Positions 9,015 through 23,100 of a stretch of 64,000 nt of DNA are shown piece after piece. The notes under the pieces are model-generated. The model did not search any database and was not told the DNA's origin. It saw only the letters and a list, made by a program, of their open reading frames with translations. Source of the DNA: Pisaster brevispinus (Eukaryota; Echinodermata; Asteroidea; Forcipulatida; Asteriidae). The stretch's first letter is position 1; each line of letters opens with the position of its first letter. The stretch covers positions 62,001-126,000 of the forward strand of contig JAMKCF010000040.1 in the NCBI GenBank assembly GCA_023634235.1, read 5' to 3'. Position numbers and translations under genes: made by a program.

Positions 9015-11596
9015 TCCCTGCATCCGAAAATTAGACTTTTACGGCCGTTGCGGGCAGGCTTCACACCGGAAAAGACCAGCAAGCGGGGACACTCCGAAAG
9101 CCCCGCAAAACATCAACGTGATTTTGCTGTAAAAAGACACAAATACAAAATAAGGAGGGTCACATCACCCCCAGGGCAATATCGAATCTGCACAATTTTA
9201 ATACCACTGTAAAGCCCGTTTCAAGGGCTCCCTCTCCCGTGAGTTTGGGGTCGCTGACGATTCTGTAGGCGAGGCGAGCGGCCTGGATGTTAGGCCCACC
9301 CCTTAGAGAAATAGGAAAACAAAAACCAGGGGTAATGGCCCAAAATAAAAGTGCGGTGATTTTGGGAATAAGTCCCGATCTAGGAGGGCTAGAGAGATGA
9401 TTTCTTTACCTGACTCTGCCTTAGGTATCCCTGCATCCACAAATTAGACTTTTACGGCCGTTGCGGGCAGGCTTCACACCGGAAAAGACCAGCAAGCGGG
9501 GACACTCCGAAAGCCCCCCAAAACATCAACTTGATTTTGCTGTAAAAAACCACAAATACAAAATAAGGAGGGTCACATCACCCCCAGGGCAATATCGAAT
9601 CTGCACAATTTTAGTACCACTGTAAAGCCCGTTTCAAGGGCTCCCTCTCCCGTGAGTTTGGGGTCGCTGACGATTCTGTAGGCGAGGCGAGCGGCCTGGA
9701 TGTTAGGCCTACCCCTAAGAAAAATTGAAAAAAAAAAAAAAAAAACAACAAACCCAGAAGCAAGGTCGTGCCGGCAGGGGTCATGGCCCAAAATAAAAGT
9801 GCGGTGAATTTGGGAATAACTCCCGATCTAGGAGGGCTAGAGGGATGATTTTTTGGCCTGACTCTGCCTTAGGTATCCCTGCATCCGAAAATTAGACTTT
9901 TACGGCCGTTGCGGGCAGGCTTCACACCGGAAAAGACCAGCAAGCGGGGACACTCCGAAAGCCCCGCAAAACATCAACGTGATTTTGCTGTAAAAAGACA
10001 CAAATACAAAATAAGGAGGGTCACATCACCCCCAGGGCAATATCGAATCTGCACAATTTTAGTACCACTGTAAAGCCCGTTTCAAGGGCTCCCTCTCCCG
10101 TGAGTTTGGGGTCGCTGACGATTCTGTAGGCGAGGCGAGCGGCCTGGATGTTAGGCCCACCCCTTAGAGAAATAGGAAAACAAAAACCAGGGGTAATGGC
10201 CCAAAATAAAAGTGCGGTGATTTTGGGAATAAGTCCCGATCTAGGAGGGCTAGAGAGATGATTTCTTTACCTGACTCTGCCTTAGGTATCCCTGCATCCG
10301 AAAATTAGACTTTTACGGCCGTTGCGGGCAGGCTTCACACCGGAAAAGACCAGCAAGCGGGGACACTCCGAAAGCCCCCCAAAACATCAACTTGATTTTG
10401 CTGTAAAAAACCACAAATACAAAATAAGGAGGGTCACATCACCCTCAGGGCAATATCGAATCTGCACAATTTTAGTACCACTGTAAAGCCCGTTTCAAGG
10501 GCTCCCTCTCCCGTGAGTTTGGGGTCGCTGACGATTCTGTAGGCGAGGCGAGCGGCCTGGATGTTAGGCCTACCCCTAAGAAAAATTGAAAAAAAAAAAA
10601 AAAAAAAAAAAACCCAGAAGCAAGGTCGTGCCGGCAGGGGTCATGGCCCAAAATAAAAGTGCGGTGAATTTGGGAATAACTCCCGATCTAGGAGGGCTAG
10701 AGGGATGATTTTTTGGCCTGACTCTGCCTTAGGTATCCCTGCATCCGAAAATTAGACTTTTACGGCCGTTGCGGGCAGGCTTCACACCGGAAAAGACCAG
10801 CAAGCGGGGACACTCCGAAAGCCCCGCAAAACATCAACGTGATTTTGCTGTAAAAAGACACAAATACAAAATAAGGAGGGTCACATCACCCCCAGGGCAA
10901 TATCGAATCTGCACAATTTTAGTACCACTGTAAAGCCCGTTTCAAGGGCTCCCTCTCCCGTGAGTTTGGGGTCGCTGACGATTCTGTAGGCGAGGCGAGC
11001 GGCCTGGATGTTAGGCCCACCCCTTAGAGAAATAGGAAAACAAAAACCAGGGGTAATGGCCCAAAATAAAAGTGCGGTGATTTTGGGAATAAGTCCCGAT
11101 CTAGGAGGGCTAGAGAGATGATTTCTTTACCTGACTCTGCCTTAGGTATCCCTGCATCCGAAAATTAGACTTTTACGGCCGTTGCGGGCAGGCTTCACAC
11201 CGGAAAAGACCAGCAAGCGGGGACACTCCGAAAGCCCCCCAAAACATCAACTTGATTTTGCTGTAAAAAACCACAAATACAAAATAAGGAGGGTCACATC
11301 ACCCTCAGGGCAATATCGAATCTGCACAATTTTAGTACCACTGTAAAGCCCGTTTCAAGGGCTCCCTCTCCCGTGAGTTTGGGGTCGCTGACGATTCTGT
11401 AGGCGAGGCGAGCGGCCTGGATGTTAGGCCTACCCCTAAGAAAAATTGAAAAAAAAAAAAAAAAAAAAAAAAACCCAGAAGCAAGGTCGTGCCGGCAGGG
11501 GTCATGGCCCAAAATAAAAGTGCGGTGAATTTGGGAATAACTCCCGATCTAGGAGGGCTAGAGGGATGATTTTTTGGCCTGACTCTGCCTTAGGTA
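9015..11596. repeat. Domain 3: three AB dimers, C-tail subtype
   Basis: A starts 9015, 9876, 10736; B starts 9428, 10289, 11149. A 9015 has AATACCACTG. B 9428 has CATCCACAAATT and an A-tract ending CAACAAACCC. B 10289 and B 11149 share the private change CACCCTCAGG, marking 9876-10735 and 10736-11596 as a recent dimer duplication. The corresponding later domain (39975-41695) has only two dimers. Confidence 0.92.
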
Positions 11597-14587
11597 TCCC
11601 TGCATCCGAAAATTAGACTTTTACGGCCGTTGCGGGCAGGCTTCACACCGGAAAAGACCAGCAAGCGGGGACACTCCGAAAGCCCCGCAAAACATCAACG
11701 TGATTTTGCTGTAAAAAGACACAAATACAAAATAAGGAGGGTCACATCACCCCCAGGGCAATATCGAATCTGCACAATTTTAGTACCACTGTAAAGCCCG
11801 TTTCAAGGGCTCCCTCTCCCGTGAGTTTGGGGTCGCTGACGATTCTGTAGGCGAGGCGAGCGGCCTGGATGTTAGGCCCACCCCTTAGAGAAATAGGAAA
11901 ACAAAAACCAGGGGTAATGGCCCAAAATAAAAGTGCGGTGATTTTGGGAATAAGTCCCGATCTAGGAGGGCTAGAGAGATGATTTTTTTACCTGACTCTG
12001 CCTTAGGTATCCCTGCATCCGAAAATTAGACTTTTACGGCCGTTGCGGGCAGGCTTCACACCGGAAAAGACCAGCAAGCAGGGACACTCCGAAAGCCCCC
12101 CAAAACATCAACTTGATTTTGCTGTAAAAAACCACAAATACAAAATAAGGAGGGTCACATCACCCCCAGGGCAATATCGAATCTGCACAATTTTAGTACC
12201 ACTGTAAAGCCCGTTTCAAGGGCTCCCTCTCCCGTGAGTTTGGGGTCGCTGACGATTCTGTAGGCGAGGCGAGCGGCCTGGATGTTAGGCCTACCCCTAA
12301 GAAAAATTGAAAAAAAAAAAAAAAAAAAAAAAACCCAGAAGCAAGGTCGTGCCGGCAGGGGTCATGGCCCAAAATAAAAGTGCGGTGAATTTGGGAATAA
12401 CTCCCGATCTAGGAGGGCTAGAGGGATGATTTTTTGGCCTGACTCTGCCTTAGGTATCCCTGCATCCGAAAATTAGACTTTTACGGCCGTTGCGGGCAGG
12501 CTTCACACCGGAAAAGACCAGCAAGCGGGGACACTCCGAAAGCCCCGCAAAACATCAACGTGATTTTGCTGTAAAAAGACACAAATACAAAATAAGGAGG
12601 GTCACATCACCCCCAGGGCAATATCGAATCTGCACAATTTTAGTACCACTGTAAAGCCCGTTTCAAGGGCTCCCTCTCCCGTGAGTTTGGGGTCGCTGAC
12701 GATTCTGTAGGCGAGGCGAGCGGCCTGGATGTTAGGCCCACCCCTTAGAGAAATAGGAAAACAAAAACCAGGGGTAATGGCCCAAAATAAAAGTGCGGTG
12801 ATTTTGAGAATAAGTCCCGATCTAGGAGGGCTAGAGAGATGATTTTTTTACCTGACTCTGCCTTAGGTATCCCTGCATCCGAAAATTAGACTTTTACGGC
12901 CGTTGCGGGCAGGCTTCACACCGGAAAAGACCAGCAAGCGGGGACACTCCGAAAGCCCCCCAAAACATCAACTTGATTTTGCTGTAAAAAAACACAAATA
13001 CAAAATAAGGAGGGTCACATCACCCCCAGGGCAATATCGAATCTGCACAATTTTAGTACCACTGTAAAGCCCGTTTCAAGGGCTCCCTCTCCCGTGAGTT
13101 TGGGGTCGCTGACGATTCTGTAGGCGAGGCGAGCGGCCTGGATGTTAGGCCTACCCCTAAGAAAAATAAAAAAAAAAACAAAAAACAAAAAAACCCAGAA
13201 GCAAGGTCGTGCCGGCAGGGGTCATGGCCCAAAATAAAAGTGCGGTGAATTTGGGAATAACTCCCGATCTAGGAGGGCTAGAGGGATGATGTTTTGGCCT
13301 GACTCTGCCTTAGGTATCCCTGCATCCGAAAATTAGACTTTTACGGCCGTTGCGGGCAGGCTTCACACCGGAAAAGACCAGCAAGCGGGGACACTCCGAA
13401 AGCCCCGCAAAACATCAACGTGATTTTGCTGTAAAAAGACACAAATACAAAATAAGGAGGGTCACATCACCCCCAGGGCAATATCGAATCTGCACAATTT
13501 TAGTACCACTGTAAAGCCCGTTTCAAGGGCTCCCTCTCCCGTGAGTTTGGGGTCGCTGACGATTCTGTAGGCGAGGCGAGCGGCCTGGATGTTAGGCCCA
13601 CCCCTTAGAGAAATAGGAAAACAAAAACCAGGGGTAATGGCCCAAAATAAAAGTGCGGTGATTTTGGGAATAAGTCCCGATCTAGGAGGGCTAGAGAGAT
13701 GATTTTTTTACCTGACTCTGCCTTAGGTATCCCTGCATCCGAAAATTAGACTTTTACGGCCGTTGCGGGCAGGCTTCACACCGGAAAAGACCAGCAAGCG
13801 GGGACACTCCGAAAGCCCCCCAAAACATCAACTTGATTTTGCTGTAAAAAACCACAAATACAAAATAAGGAGGGTCACATCACCCCCAGGGCAATATCGA
13901 ATCTGCACAATTTTAGTACCACTGTAAAGCCCGTTTCAAGGGCTCCCTCTCCCGTGAGTTTGGGGTCGCTGACGATTCTGTAGGCGAGGCGAGCGGCCTG
14001 GATGTTAGGCCTACCCCTAAGAAAAATTAAAAAAAAAAAAACAAAACAAAACCCAGAAGCAAGGTCGTGCCGGCAGGGGTCATGGCCCAAAATAAAAGTG
14101 CGGTGAATTTGGGAATAACTCCCGATCTAGGAGGGCTAGAGGGATGATTTTTTGGCCTGACTCTGCCTTAGGTATCCCTGCATCCGAAAATTAGACTTTT
14201 ACGGCCGTTGCGGGCAGGCTTCACACCGGAAAAGACCAGCAAGCGGGGACACTCCGAAAGCCCCGCAAAACATCAACGTGATTTTGCTGTAAAAAGACAC
14301 AAATACAAAATAAGGAGGGTCACATCACCCCCAGGGCAATATCGAATCTGCACAATTTTAGTACCACTGTAAAGCCCGTTTCAAGGGCTCCCTCTCCCGT
14401 GAGTTTGGGGTCGCTGACGATTCTGTAGGCGAGGCGAGCGGCCTGGATGTTAGGCCCACCCCTTAGAGAAATAGGAAAACAAAAACCAGGGGTAATGGCC
14501 CAAAATAAAAGTGCGGTGATTTTGGGAATAAGTCCCGATCTAGGAGGGCTAGAGAGATGATTTTTTTACCTGACTCTGCCTTAGGTA

Positions 14588-15479
14588 TCCCTGCATCCGA
14601 AAATTAGACTTTTACGGCCGTTGCGGGCAGGCTTCATACCGGAAAAGACCAGCAAGCGGGGACACTCCGAAAGCCCCCCAAAACATCAACTTGATTTTGC
14701 TGTAAAAAACCACAAATACAAAATAAGGAGGGTCACATCACCCCCAGGGCAATATCGAATCTGCACAATTTTAGTACCACTGTAAAGCCCGTTTCAAGGG
14801 CTCCCTCTCCCGTGAGTTTGGGGTCGCTGACGATTCTGTAGGCGAGGCGAGCGGCCTGGATGTTAGGCCTACCCCTAAGAAAAATTGAAAAAAAAAAAAA
14901 AAAAAAAAACCCAGAAGCAAGGTCGTGCCGGCAGGGGTCATGGCCCAAAATAAAAGTGCGGTGAATTTGGGAATAACTCCCGATCTAGGAGGGCTAGAGA
15001 GATGATTTTTTTACCTGACTCTGCCTTAGGTATCCCTGCATCCGAAAATTAGACTTTTACGGCCGTTGCGGGCAGGCTTCACACCGGAAAAGACCAGCAA
15101 GCGGGGACACTCCGAAAGCCCCCCAAAACATCAACTTGATTTTGCTGTAAAAAACCACAAATACAAAATAAGGAGGGTCACATCACCCCCAGGGCAATAT
15201 CGAATCTGCACAATTTTAGTACCACTGTAAAGCCCGTTTCAAGGGCTCCCTCTCCCGTGAGTTTGGGGTCGCTGACGATTCTGTAGGCGAGGCGAGCGGC
15301 CTGGATGTTAGGCCTACCCCTAAGAAAAATTGAAAAAAAAAAAAAAAAAAAAAAAACCCAGAAGCAAGGTCGTGCCGGCAGGGGTCATGGCCCAAAATAA
15401 AAGTGCGGTGAATTTGGGAATAACTCCCGATCTAGGAGGGCTAGAGGGATGATTTTTTGGCCTGACTCTGCCTTAGGTA
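14588..15479. repeat. BB doublet; first B has an A-type tail
   Basis: B 14588 (445 bp, CTTCATACCGG variant) keeps B states through AACTCCC but ends with the A tail AGAGAGATGATTTTTTTACC, so the switch lies between 14978 and 14999. It is followed by a full B at 15033. The same arrangement, with the same CATACC variant, is at 44692-45584. Confidence 0.92.
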
Positions 15480-16340
15480 TCCCTGCATCCGAAAATTAGA
15501 CTTTTACGGCCGTTGCGGGCAGGCTTCACACCGGAAAAGACCAGCAAGCGGGGACACTCCGAAAGCCCCGCAAAACATCAACGTGATTTTGCTGTAAAAA
15601 GACACAAATACAAAATAAGGAGGGTCACATCACCCCCAGGGCAATATCGAATCTGCACAATTTTAGTACCACTGTAAAGCCCGTTTCAAGGGCTCCCTCT
15701 CCCGTGAGTTTGGGGTCGCTGACGATTCTGTAGGCGAGGCGAGCGGCCTGGATGTTAGGCCCACCCCTTAGAGAAATAGGAAAACAAAAACCAGGGGTAA
15801 TGGCCCAAAATAAAAGTGCGGTGATTTTGGGAATAAGTCCCGATCTAGGAGGGCTAGAGAGATGATTTTTTTACCTGACTCTGCCTTAGGTATCCCTGCA
15901 TCCGAAAATTAGACTTTTACGGCCGTTGCGGGCAGGCTTCATACCGGAAAAGACCAGCAAGCGGGGACACTCCGAAAGCCCCCCAAAACATCAACTTGAT
16001 TTTGCTGTAAAAAACCACAAATACAAAATAAGGAGGGTCACATCACCCCCAGGGCAATATCGAATCTGCACAATTTTAGTACCACTGTAAAGCCCGTTTC
16101 AAGGGCTCCCTCTCCCGTGAGTTTGGGGTCGCTGACGATTCTGTAGGCGAGGCGAGCGGCCTGGATGTTAGGCCTACCCCTAAGAAAAATTGAAAAAAAA
16201 AAAAAAAAAAAAAAAAACCCAGAAGCAAGGTCGTGCCGGCAGGGGTCATGGCCCAAAATAAAAGTGCGGTGAATTTGGGAATAACTCCCGATCTAGGAGG
16301 GCTAGAGGGATGATTTTTTGGCCTGACTCTGCCTTAGGTA

Positions 16341-17166
16341 TCCTTGCATCCGAAAATTAGACTTTTACGGCCGTTGCGGGCAGGCTTCACACCGGAAAAG
16401 ACCAGCAAGCGGGGACACTCCGAAAGCCCCGCAAAACATCAACGTGATTTTGCTGTAAAAAGACACAAATACAAAATAAGGAGGGTCACATCACCCCCAG
16501 GGCAATATCGAATCTACACAATTTTAGTACCACTGTAAAGCCCGTTTCAAGGGCTCCCTCTCCCGTGAGTTTGGGGTCGCTGACGATTCTGTAGGCGAGG
16601 CGAGCGGCCTGGATGTTAGGCCCACCTCTTAGAGAAATAGGAAAACAAAAACCAGGGGTAATGGCCCAAAATAAAAGTGCGGTGATTTTGGGAATAAGTC
16701 CCGATCTAGGAGGGCTAGAGAGATGATTTTTTTACCTGACTCTGCCTTAGGTATCCCTGCATCCGAAAATTAGACTTTTACGGCCGTTGCGGGCAGGCTT
16801 CACACCGGAAAAGACCAGCAAGCGTGGACACTCCGAAAGCCCCGCAAAACATCAACGTGATTTTGCTGTAAAAAGACACAAATACAAAATAAGGAGGGTC
16901 ACATCACCCCCAGGGCAATATCGAATCTGCACAATTTTAGTACCACTGTAAAGCCCGTTTCAAGGGCTCCCTCTCCCGTGAGTTTGGGGTCGCTGACGAT
17001 TCTGTAGGCGAGGCGAGCGGCCTGGATGTTAGGCCCACCCCTTAGAGAAATAGGAAAACAAAAACCAGGGGTAATGGCCCAAAATAAAAGTGCGGTGATT
17101 TTGGGAATAAGTCCCGATCTAGGAGGGCTAGAGAGATGATTTTTTTACCTGACTCTGCCTTAGGTA
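16341..17166. repeat. AA doublet
   Basis: Two complete A monomers (16341 and 16754, 413 bp each) lie side by side with no B between them. The only place the exchange could have occurred without leaving a hybrid is the shared segment 16735-16843 (end of one monomer plus first 90 bp of the next). A 16341 has three private changes: TCCTTGCATCC, AATCTACAC and CACCTCTTAG. A 16754 has AGCGTGGAC. Confidence 0.92.
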
Positions 17167-20100
17167 TCCCTGCATCCGAAAATTAGACTTTTACGGCCGT
17201 TGCGGGCAGGCTTCACACCGGAAAAGACCAGCAAGCGGGGACACTCCGAAAGCCCCCCAAAACATCAACTTGATTTTGCTGTAAAAAACCACAAATACAA
17301 AATAAGGAGGGTCACATCACCCCCAGGGCAATATCGAATCTGCACAATTTTAGTACCACTGTAAAGCCCGTTTCAAGGGCTCCCTCTCCCGTGAGTTTGG
17401 GGTTGCTGACGATTCTGTAGGCGAGGCGAGCGGCCTGGATGTTAGGCCTACCCCTAAGAAAAATTGAAAAAAAAAAAAAAAAAAAAAAACCCCAGAAGCA
17501 AGGTCGTGCCGGCAGGGGTCATGGCCCAAAATAAAAGTGCGGTGAATTTGGGAATAACTCCCGATCTAGGAGGGCTAGAGGGATGATTTTTTGGCCTGAC
17601 TCTGCCTTAGGTATCCCTGCATCCGAAAATTAGACTTTTACGGCCGTTGCGGGCAGGCTTCACACCGGAAAAGACCAGCAAGCGGGGACACTCCGAAAGC
17701 CCCGCAAAACATCAACGTGATTTTGCTGTAAAAAGACACAAATACAAAATAAGGAGGGTCACATCACCCCCAGGGCAATATCGAATCTGCACAATTTTAG
17801 TACCACTGTAAAGCCCGTTTCAAGGGCTCCCTCTCCCGTGAGTTTGGGGTCGCTGACGATTCTGTAGGCGAGGCGAGCGGCCTGGATGTTAGGCCCACCC
17901 CTTAGAGAAATAGGAAAACAAAAACCAGGGGTAATGGCCCAAAATAAAAGTGCGGTGATTTTGGGAATAAGTCCCGATCTAGGAGGGCTAGAGAGATGAT
18001 TTTTTTACCTGACTCTGCCTTAGGTATCCCTGCATCCGAAAATTAGACTTTTACGGCCGTTGCGGGCAGGCTTCACACCGGAAAAGACCAGCAAGCGGGG
18101 ACACTCCGAAAGCCCCCCAAAACATCAACTTGATTTTGCTGTAAAAAACCACAAATACAAAATAAGGAGGGTCACATCACCCCCAGGGCAATATCGAATC
18201 TGCACAATTTTAGTACCACTGTAAAGCCCGTTTCAAGGGCTCCCTCTCCCGTGAGTTTGGGGTCGCTGACGATTCTGTAGGCGAGGCGAGCGGCCTGGAT
18301 GTTAGGCCTACCCCTAAGAAAAATTGAAAAAAAAAAAAAAAAAAAAAAAAACCCAGAAGCAAGGTCGTGCCGGCAGGGGTCATGGCCCAAAATAAAAGTG
18401 CGGTGAATTTGGGAATAACTCCCGATCTAGGAGGGCTAGAGGGATGATTTTTTGGCCTGACTCTGCCTTAGGTATCCATGCATCTGAAAATTAGACTTTT
18501 ACGGCCGTTGCGGGCAGGCTTCACACCGGAAAAGACCAGCAAGCGGGGACACTCCGAAAGCCCCGCAAAACATCAACGTGATTTTGCTGTAAAAAGACAC
18601 AAATACAAAATAAGGAGGGTCACATCACCCCCAGGGCAATATCGAATCTGCACAATTTTAGTACCACTGTAAAGCCCGTTTCGAGGGCTCCCTCTCCCGT
18701 GAGTTTGGGGTCGCTGACGATTCTGTAGGCGAGGCGAGCGGCCTGGATGTTAGGCCCACCCCTTAGAGAAATAGGAAAACAAAAACCAGGGGTAATGGCC
18801 CAAAATAAAAGTGCGGTGATTTTGGGAATAAGTCCCGATCTAGGAGGGCTAGAGAGATGATTTTTTTACCTGACTCTGCCTTAGGTATCCCTGCATCCGA
18901 AAATTAGACTTTTACGGCCGTTGCGGGCAGGCTTCACACCGGAAAAGACCAGCAAGCGGGGACACTCCGAAAGCCCCCCAAAACATCAACTTGATTTTGC
19001 TGTAAAAAACCACAAATACAAAATAAGGAGGGTCACATCACCCCCAGGGCAATATCGAATCTGCACAATTTTAGTACCACTGTAAAGCCCGTTTCAAGGG
19101 CTCCCTCTCCCGTGAGTTTGGGGTCGCTGACGATTCTGTAGGCGAGGCGAGCGGCCTGGATGTTAGGCCTACCCCTAAGAAAAATTGAAAAAAAAAAAAA
19201 AAAAAAAAAACCCAGAAGCAAGGTCGTGCCGGCAGGGGTCATGGCCCAAAATAAAAGTGCGGTGAATTTGGGAATAACTCCCGATCTAGGAGGGCTAGAG
19301 GGATGATTTTTTTGGCCTGACTCTGCCTTAGGTATCCCTGCATCCGAAAATTAGACTTTTACGGCCGTTGCGGGCAGGCTTCACACCGGAAAAGACCAGC
19401 AAGCGGGGACACTCCGAAAGCCCCGCAAAACATCAACGTGATTTTGCTGTAAAAAGACACAAATACAAAATAAGGAGGGTCACATCACCCCCAGGGCAAT
19501 ATCGAATCTGCACAATTTTAGTACCACTGTAAAGCCCGTTTCAAGGGCTCCCTCTCCCGTGAGTTTGGGGTCGCTGACGATTCTGTAGGCGAGGCGAGCG
19601 GCCTGGATGTTAGGCCCACCCCTTAGAGAAATAGGAAAACAAAAACCAGGGGTAATGGCCCAAAATAAAAGTGCGGTGATTTTGGGAATAAGTCCCGATC
19701 TAGGAGGGCTAGAGAGATGATTTTTTTACCTGACTCTGCCTTAGGTATCCCTGCATCCGAAAATTAGACTTTTACGGCCGTTGCGGGCAGGCTTCACACC
19801 GGAAAAGACCAGCAAGCGGGGACACTCCGAAAGCCCCCCAAAACATCAACTTGATTTTGCTGTAAAAAACCACAAATACAAAATAAGGAGGGTCACATCA
19901 CCCCCAGGGCAATATCGAATCTGCACAATTTTAGTACCACTGTAAAGCCCGTTTCAAGGGCTCCCTCTCCCGTGAGTTTGGGGTCGCTGACGATTCTGTA
20001 GGCGAGGCGAGCGGCCTGGATGTTAGGCCTACCCCTAAGAAAAATTGAAAAAAAAAAAAAAAAAAAAAAACCCAGAAGCAAGGTCGTGCCGGCAGGGGTC

Positions 20101-23100
20101 ATGGCCCAAAATAAAAGTGCGGTGAATTTGGGAATAACTCCCGATCTAGGAGGGCTAGAGGGATGATTTTTTGGCCTGACTCTGCCTTAGGTATCCCTGC
20201 ATCCGAAAATTAGACTTTTACGGCCGTTGCGGGCAGGCTTCACACCGGAAAAGACCAGCAAGCGGGGACACTCCGAAAGCCCCGCAAAACATCAACGTGA
20301 TTTTGCTGTAAAAAGACACAAATACAAAATAAGGAGGGTCACATCACCCCCAGGGCAATATCGAATCTGCACAATTTTAGTACCACTGTAAAGCCCGTTT
20401 CAAGGGCTCCCTCTCCCGTGAGTTTGGGGTCGCTGACGATTCTGTAGGCGAGGCGAGCGGCCTGGATGTTAGGCCCACCCCTTAGAGAAATAGGAAAACA
20501 AAAACCAGGGGTAATGGCCCAAAATAAAAGTGCGGTGATTTTGGGAATAAGTCCCGATCTAGGAGGGCTAGAGAGATGATTTTTTTACCTGACTCTGCCT
20601 TAGGTATCCCTGCATCCGAAAATTAGACTTTTACGGCCGTTGCGGGCAAGCTTCACACCGGAAAAGACCAGCAAGCGGGGACACTCCGAAAGCCCCCCAA
20701 AACATCAACTTGATTTTGCTGTAAAAAACCACAAATACAAAATAAGGAGGGTCACATCACCCCCAGGGCAATATCGAATCTGCACAATTTTAGTACCACT
20801 GTAAAGCCCGTTTCAAGGGCTCCCTCTCCCGTGAGTTTGGGGTCGCTGACGATTCTGTAGGCGAGGCGAGCGGCCTGGATGTTAGGCCTACCCCTAAGAA
20901 AAATTGAAAAAAAAAAAAAAAAAAAAAAAACCCAGAAGCAAGGTCGTGCCGGCAGGGGTCATGGCCCAAAATAAAAGTGCGGTGAATTTGGGAATAACTC
21001 CCGATCTAGGAGGGCTAGAGGGATGATTTTTTTGGCCTGACTCTGCCTTAGGTATCCCTGCATCCGAAAATTAGACTTTTACGGCCGTTGCGGGCAGGCT
21101 TCACACCGGAAAAGACCAGCAAGCGGGGACACTCCGAAAGCCCCGCAAAACATCAACGTGATTTTGCTGTAAAAAGACACAAATACAAAATAAGGAGGGT
21201 CACATCACCCCCAGGGCAATATCGAATCTGCACAATTTTAGTACCACTGTAAAGCCCGTTTCAAGGGCTCCCTCTCCCGTGAGTTTGGGGTCGCTGACGA
21301 TTCTGTAGGCGAGGCGAGCGTCCTGGATGTTAGGCCCACCCCTTAGAGAAATAGGAAAACAAAAACCAGGGGTAATGGCCCAAAATAAAAGTGCGGTGAT
21401 TTTGGGAATAAGTCCCGATCTAGGAGGGCTAGAGAGATGATTTTTTTACCTGACTCTGCCTTAGGTATCCCTGCATCCGAAAATTAGACTTTTACGGCCG
21501 TTGCGGGCAGGCTTCACACCGGAAAAGACCAGCAAGCGGGGACACTCCGAAAGCCCCCCAAAACATCAACTTGATTTTGCTGTAAAAAACCACAAATACA
21601 AAATAAGGAGGGTCACATCACCCCCAGGGCAATATCGAATCTGCACAATTTTAGTACCACTGTAAAGCCCGTTTCAAGGGCTCCCTCTCCCGTGAGTTTG
21701 GGGTCGCTGACGATTCTGTAGGCGAGGCGAGCAGCCTGGATGTTAGGCCTACCCCTAAGAAAAATTGAAAAAAAAAAAAAAAAAAAAAAAACCAGAAGCA
21801 AGGTCGTGCCGGCAGGGGTCATGGCCCAAAATAAAAGTGCGGTGAATTTGGGAATAACTCCCGATCTAGGAGGGCTAGAGGGATGATTTTTTGGCCTGAC
21901 TCTGCCTTAGGTATCCCTGCATCCGAAAATTAGACTTTTACGGCCGTTGCGGGCAGGCTTCACACCGGAAAAGACCAGCAAGCGGGGACACTCCGAAAGC
22001 CCCGCAAAACATCAACGTGATTTTGCTGTAAAAAGACACAAATACAAAATAAGGAGGGTCACATCACCCCCAGGGCAATATCGAATCTGCACAATTTTAG
22101 TACCACTGTAAAGCCCGTTTCAAGGGCTCCCTCTCCCGTGAGTTTGGGGTCGCTGACGATTCTGTAGGCGAGGCGAGCGGCCTGGATGTTAGGCCCACCC
22201 CTTAGAAAAATAGGAAAACAAAAACCAGGGGTAATGGCCCAAAATAAAAGTGCGGTGATTTTGGGAATAAGTCCCGATCTAGGAGGGCTAGAGAGATGAT
22301 TTTTTTACCTGACTCTGCCTTAGGTATCCCTGCATCCGAAAATTAGACTTTTACGGCCGTTGCGGGCAGGCTTCACACCGGAAAAGACCAGCAAGCGGGG
22401 ACACTCCGAAAGCCCCCCAAAACATCAACTTGATTTTGCTGTAAAAAACCACAAATACAAAATAAGGAGGGTCACATCACCCCCAGGGCAATATCGAATC
22501 TGCACAATTTTAGTACCACTGTAAAGCCCGTTTCAAGGGCTCCCTCTCCCGTGAGTTTGGGGTCGCTGACGATTCTGTAGGCGAGGCGAGCGGCCTGGAT
22601 GTTAGGCCTACCCCTAAGAAAAATTGAAAAAAAAACAAAAAACAAAAAAAACCCAGAAGCAAGGTCGTGCCGGCAGGGGTCATGGCCCAAAATAAAAGTG
22701 CGGTGAATTTGGGAATAACTCCCGATCTAGGAGGGCTAGAGGGATGATTTTTTGGCCTGACTCTGCCTTAGGTATCCCTGCATCCGAAAATTAGACTTTT
22801 ACGGCCGTTGCGGGCAGGCTTCACACCGGAAAAGACCAGCAAGCGGGGACACTCCGAAAGCCCCGCAAAACATCAACGTGATTTTGCTGTAAAAAGACAC
22901 AAATACAAAATAAGGAGGGTCACATCACCCCCAGGGCAATATCGAATCTGCACAATTTTAGTACCACTGTAAAGCCCGTTTCAAGGGCTCCCTCTCCCGT
23001 GAGTTTGGGGTCGCTGACGATTCTGTAGGCGAGGCGAGCGGCCTGGATGTTAGGCCCACCCCTTAGAGAAATAGGAAAACAAAAACCAGGGGTAATGGCC

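Larger units (their letters stand above)
6882..15479. repeat. Internal segmental duplication, copy 1 (20 monomers)
   Basis: Ordered markers shared with copy 2 are: T-tail start with AATACC, a B/A chimera, CTTTACACC in B 8568, AATACC in A 9015, the interrupted A-tract in B 9428, the double-C A-tract (CAAAAAACAAAAAAACCC) in B 12870, and the CATACC B with an A tail at 14588. The copy is 8598 bp, one dimer longer than copy 2, which is explained by the dimer duplication at 9876-11596. Confidence 0.85.
11597..22774. repeat. Domain 4: T-tail subtype with two phase breaks
   Basis: Order and starts: A 11597, B 12010, A 12457, B 12870, A 13317, B 13730, A 14175, B 14588, B 15033, A 15480, B 15893, A 16341, A 16754, B 17167, A 17614, B 18027, A 18475, B 18888, A 19335, B 19748, A 20194, B 20607, A 21055, B 21468, A 21914, B 22327. 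B 20607 carries a HindIII site (20648-20653) like A 8155. This domain has many private substitutions, such as GCAGGGAC in B 12010 and CCATGCATCTG in A 18475, and is one of the more diverged parts of the array. Confidence 0.92.

Noticed and set aside
16344..16538. Plus-strand 64-codon frame, also at 18478-18672
   Set aside because: These exist only because single private substitutions near the start of A 16341 and A 18475 create a TTG or ATG. The frame is just conserved repeat sequence without a start in other monomers.
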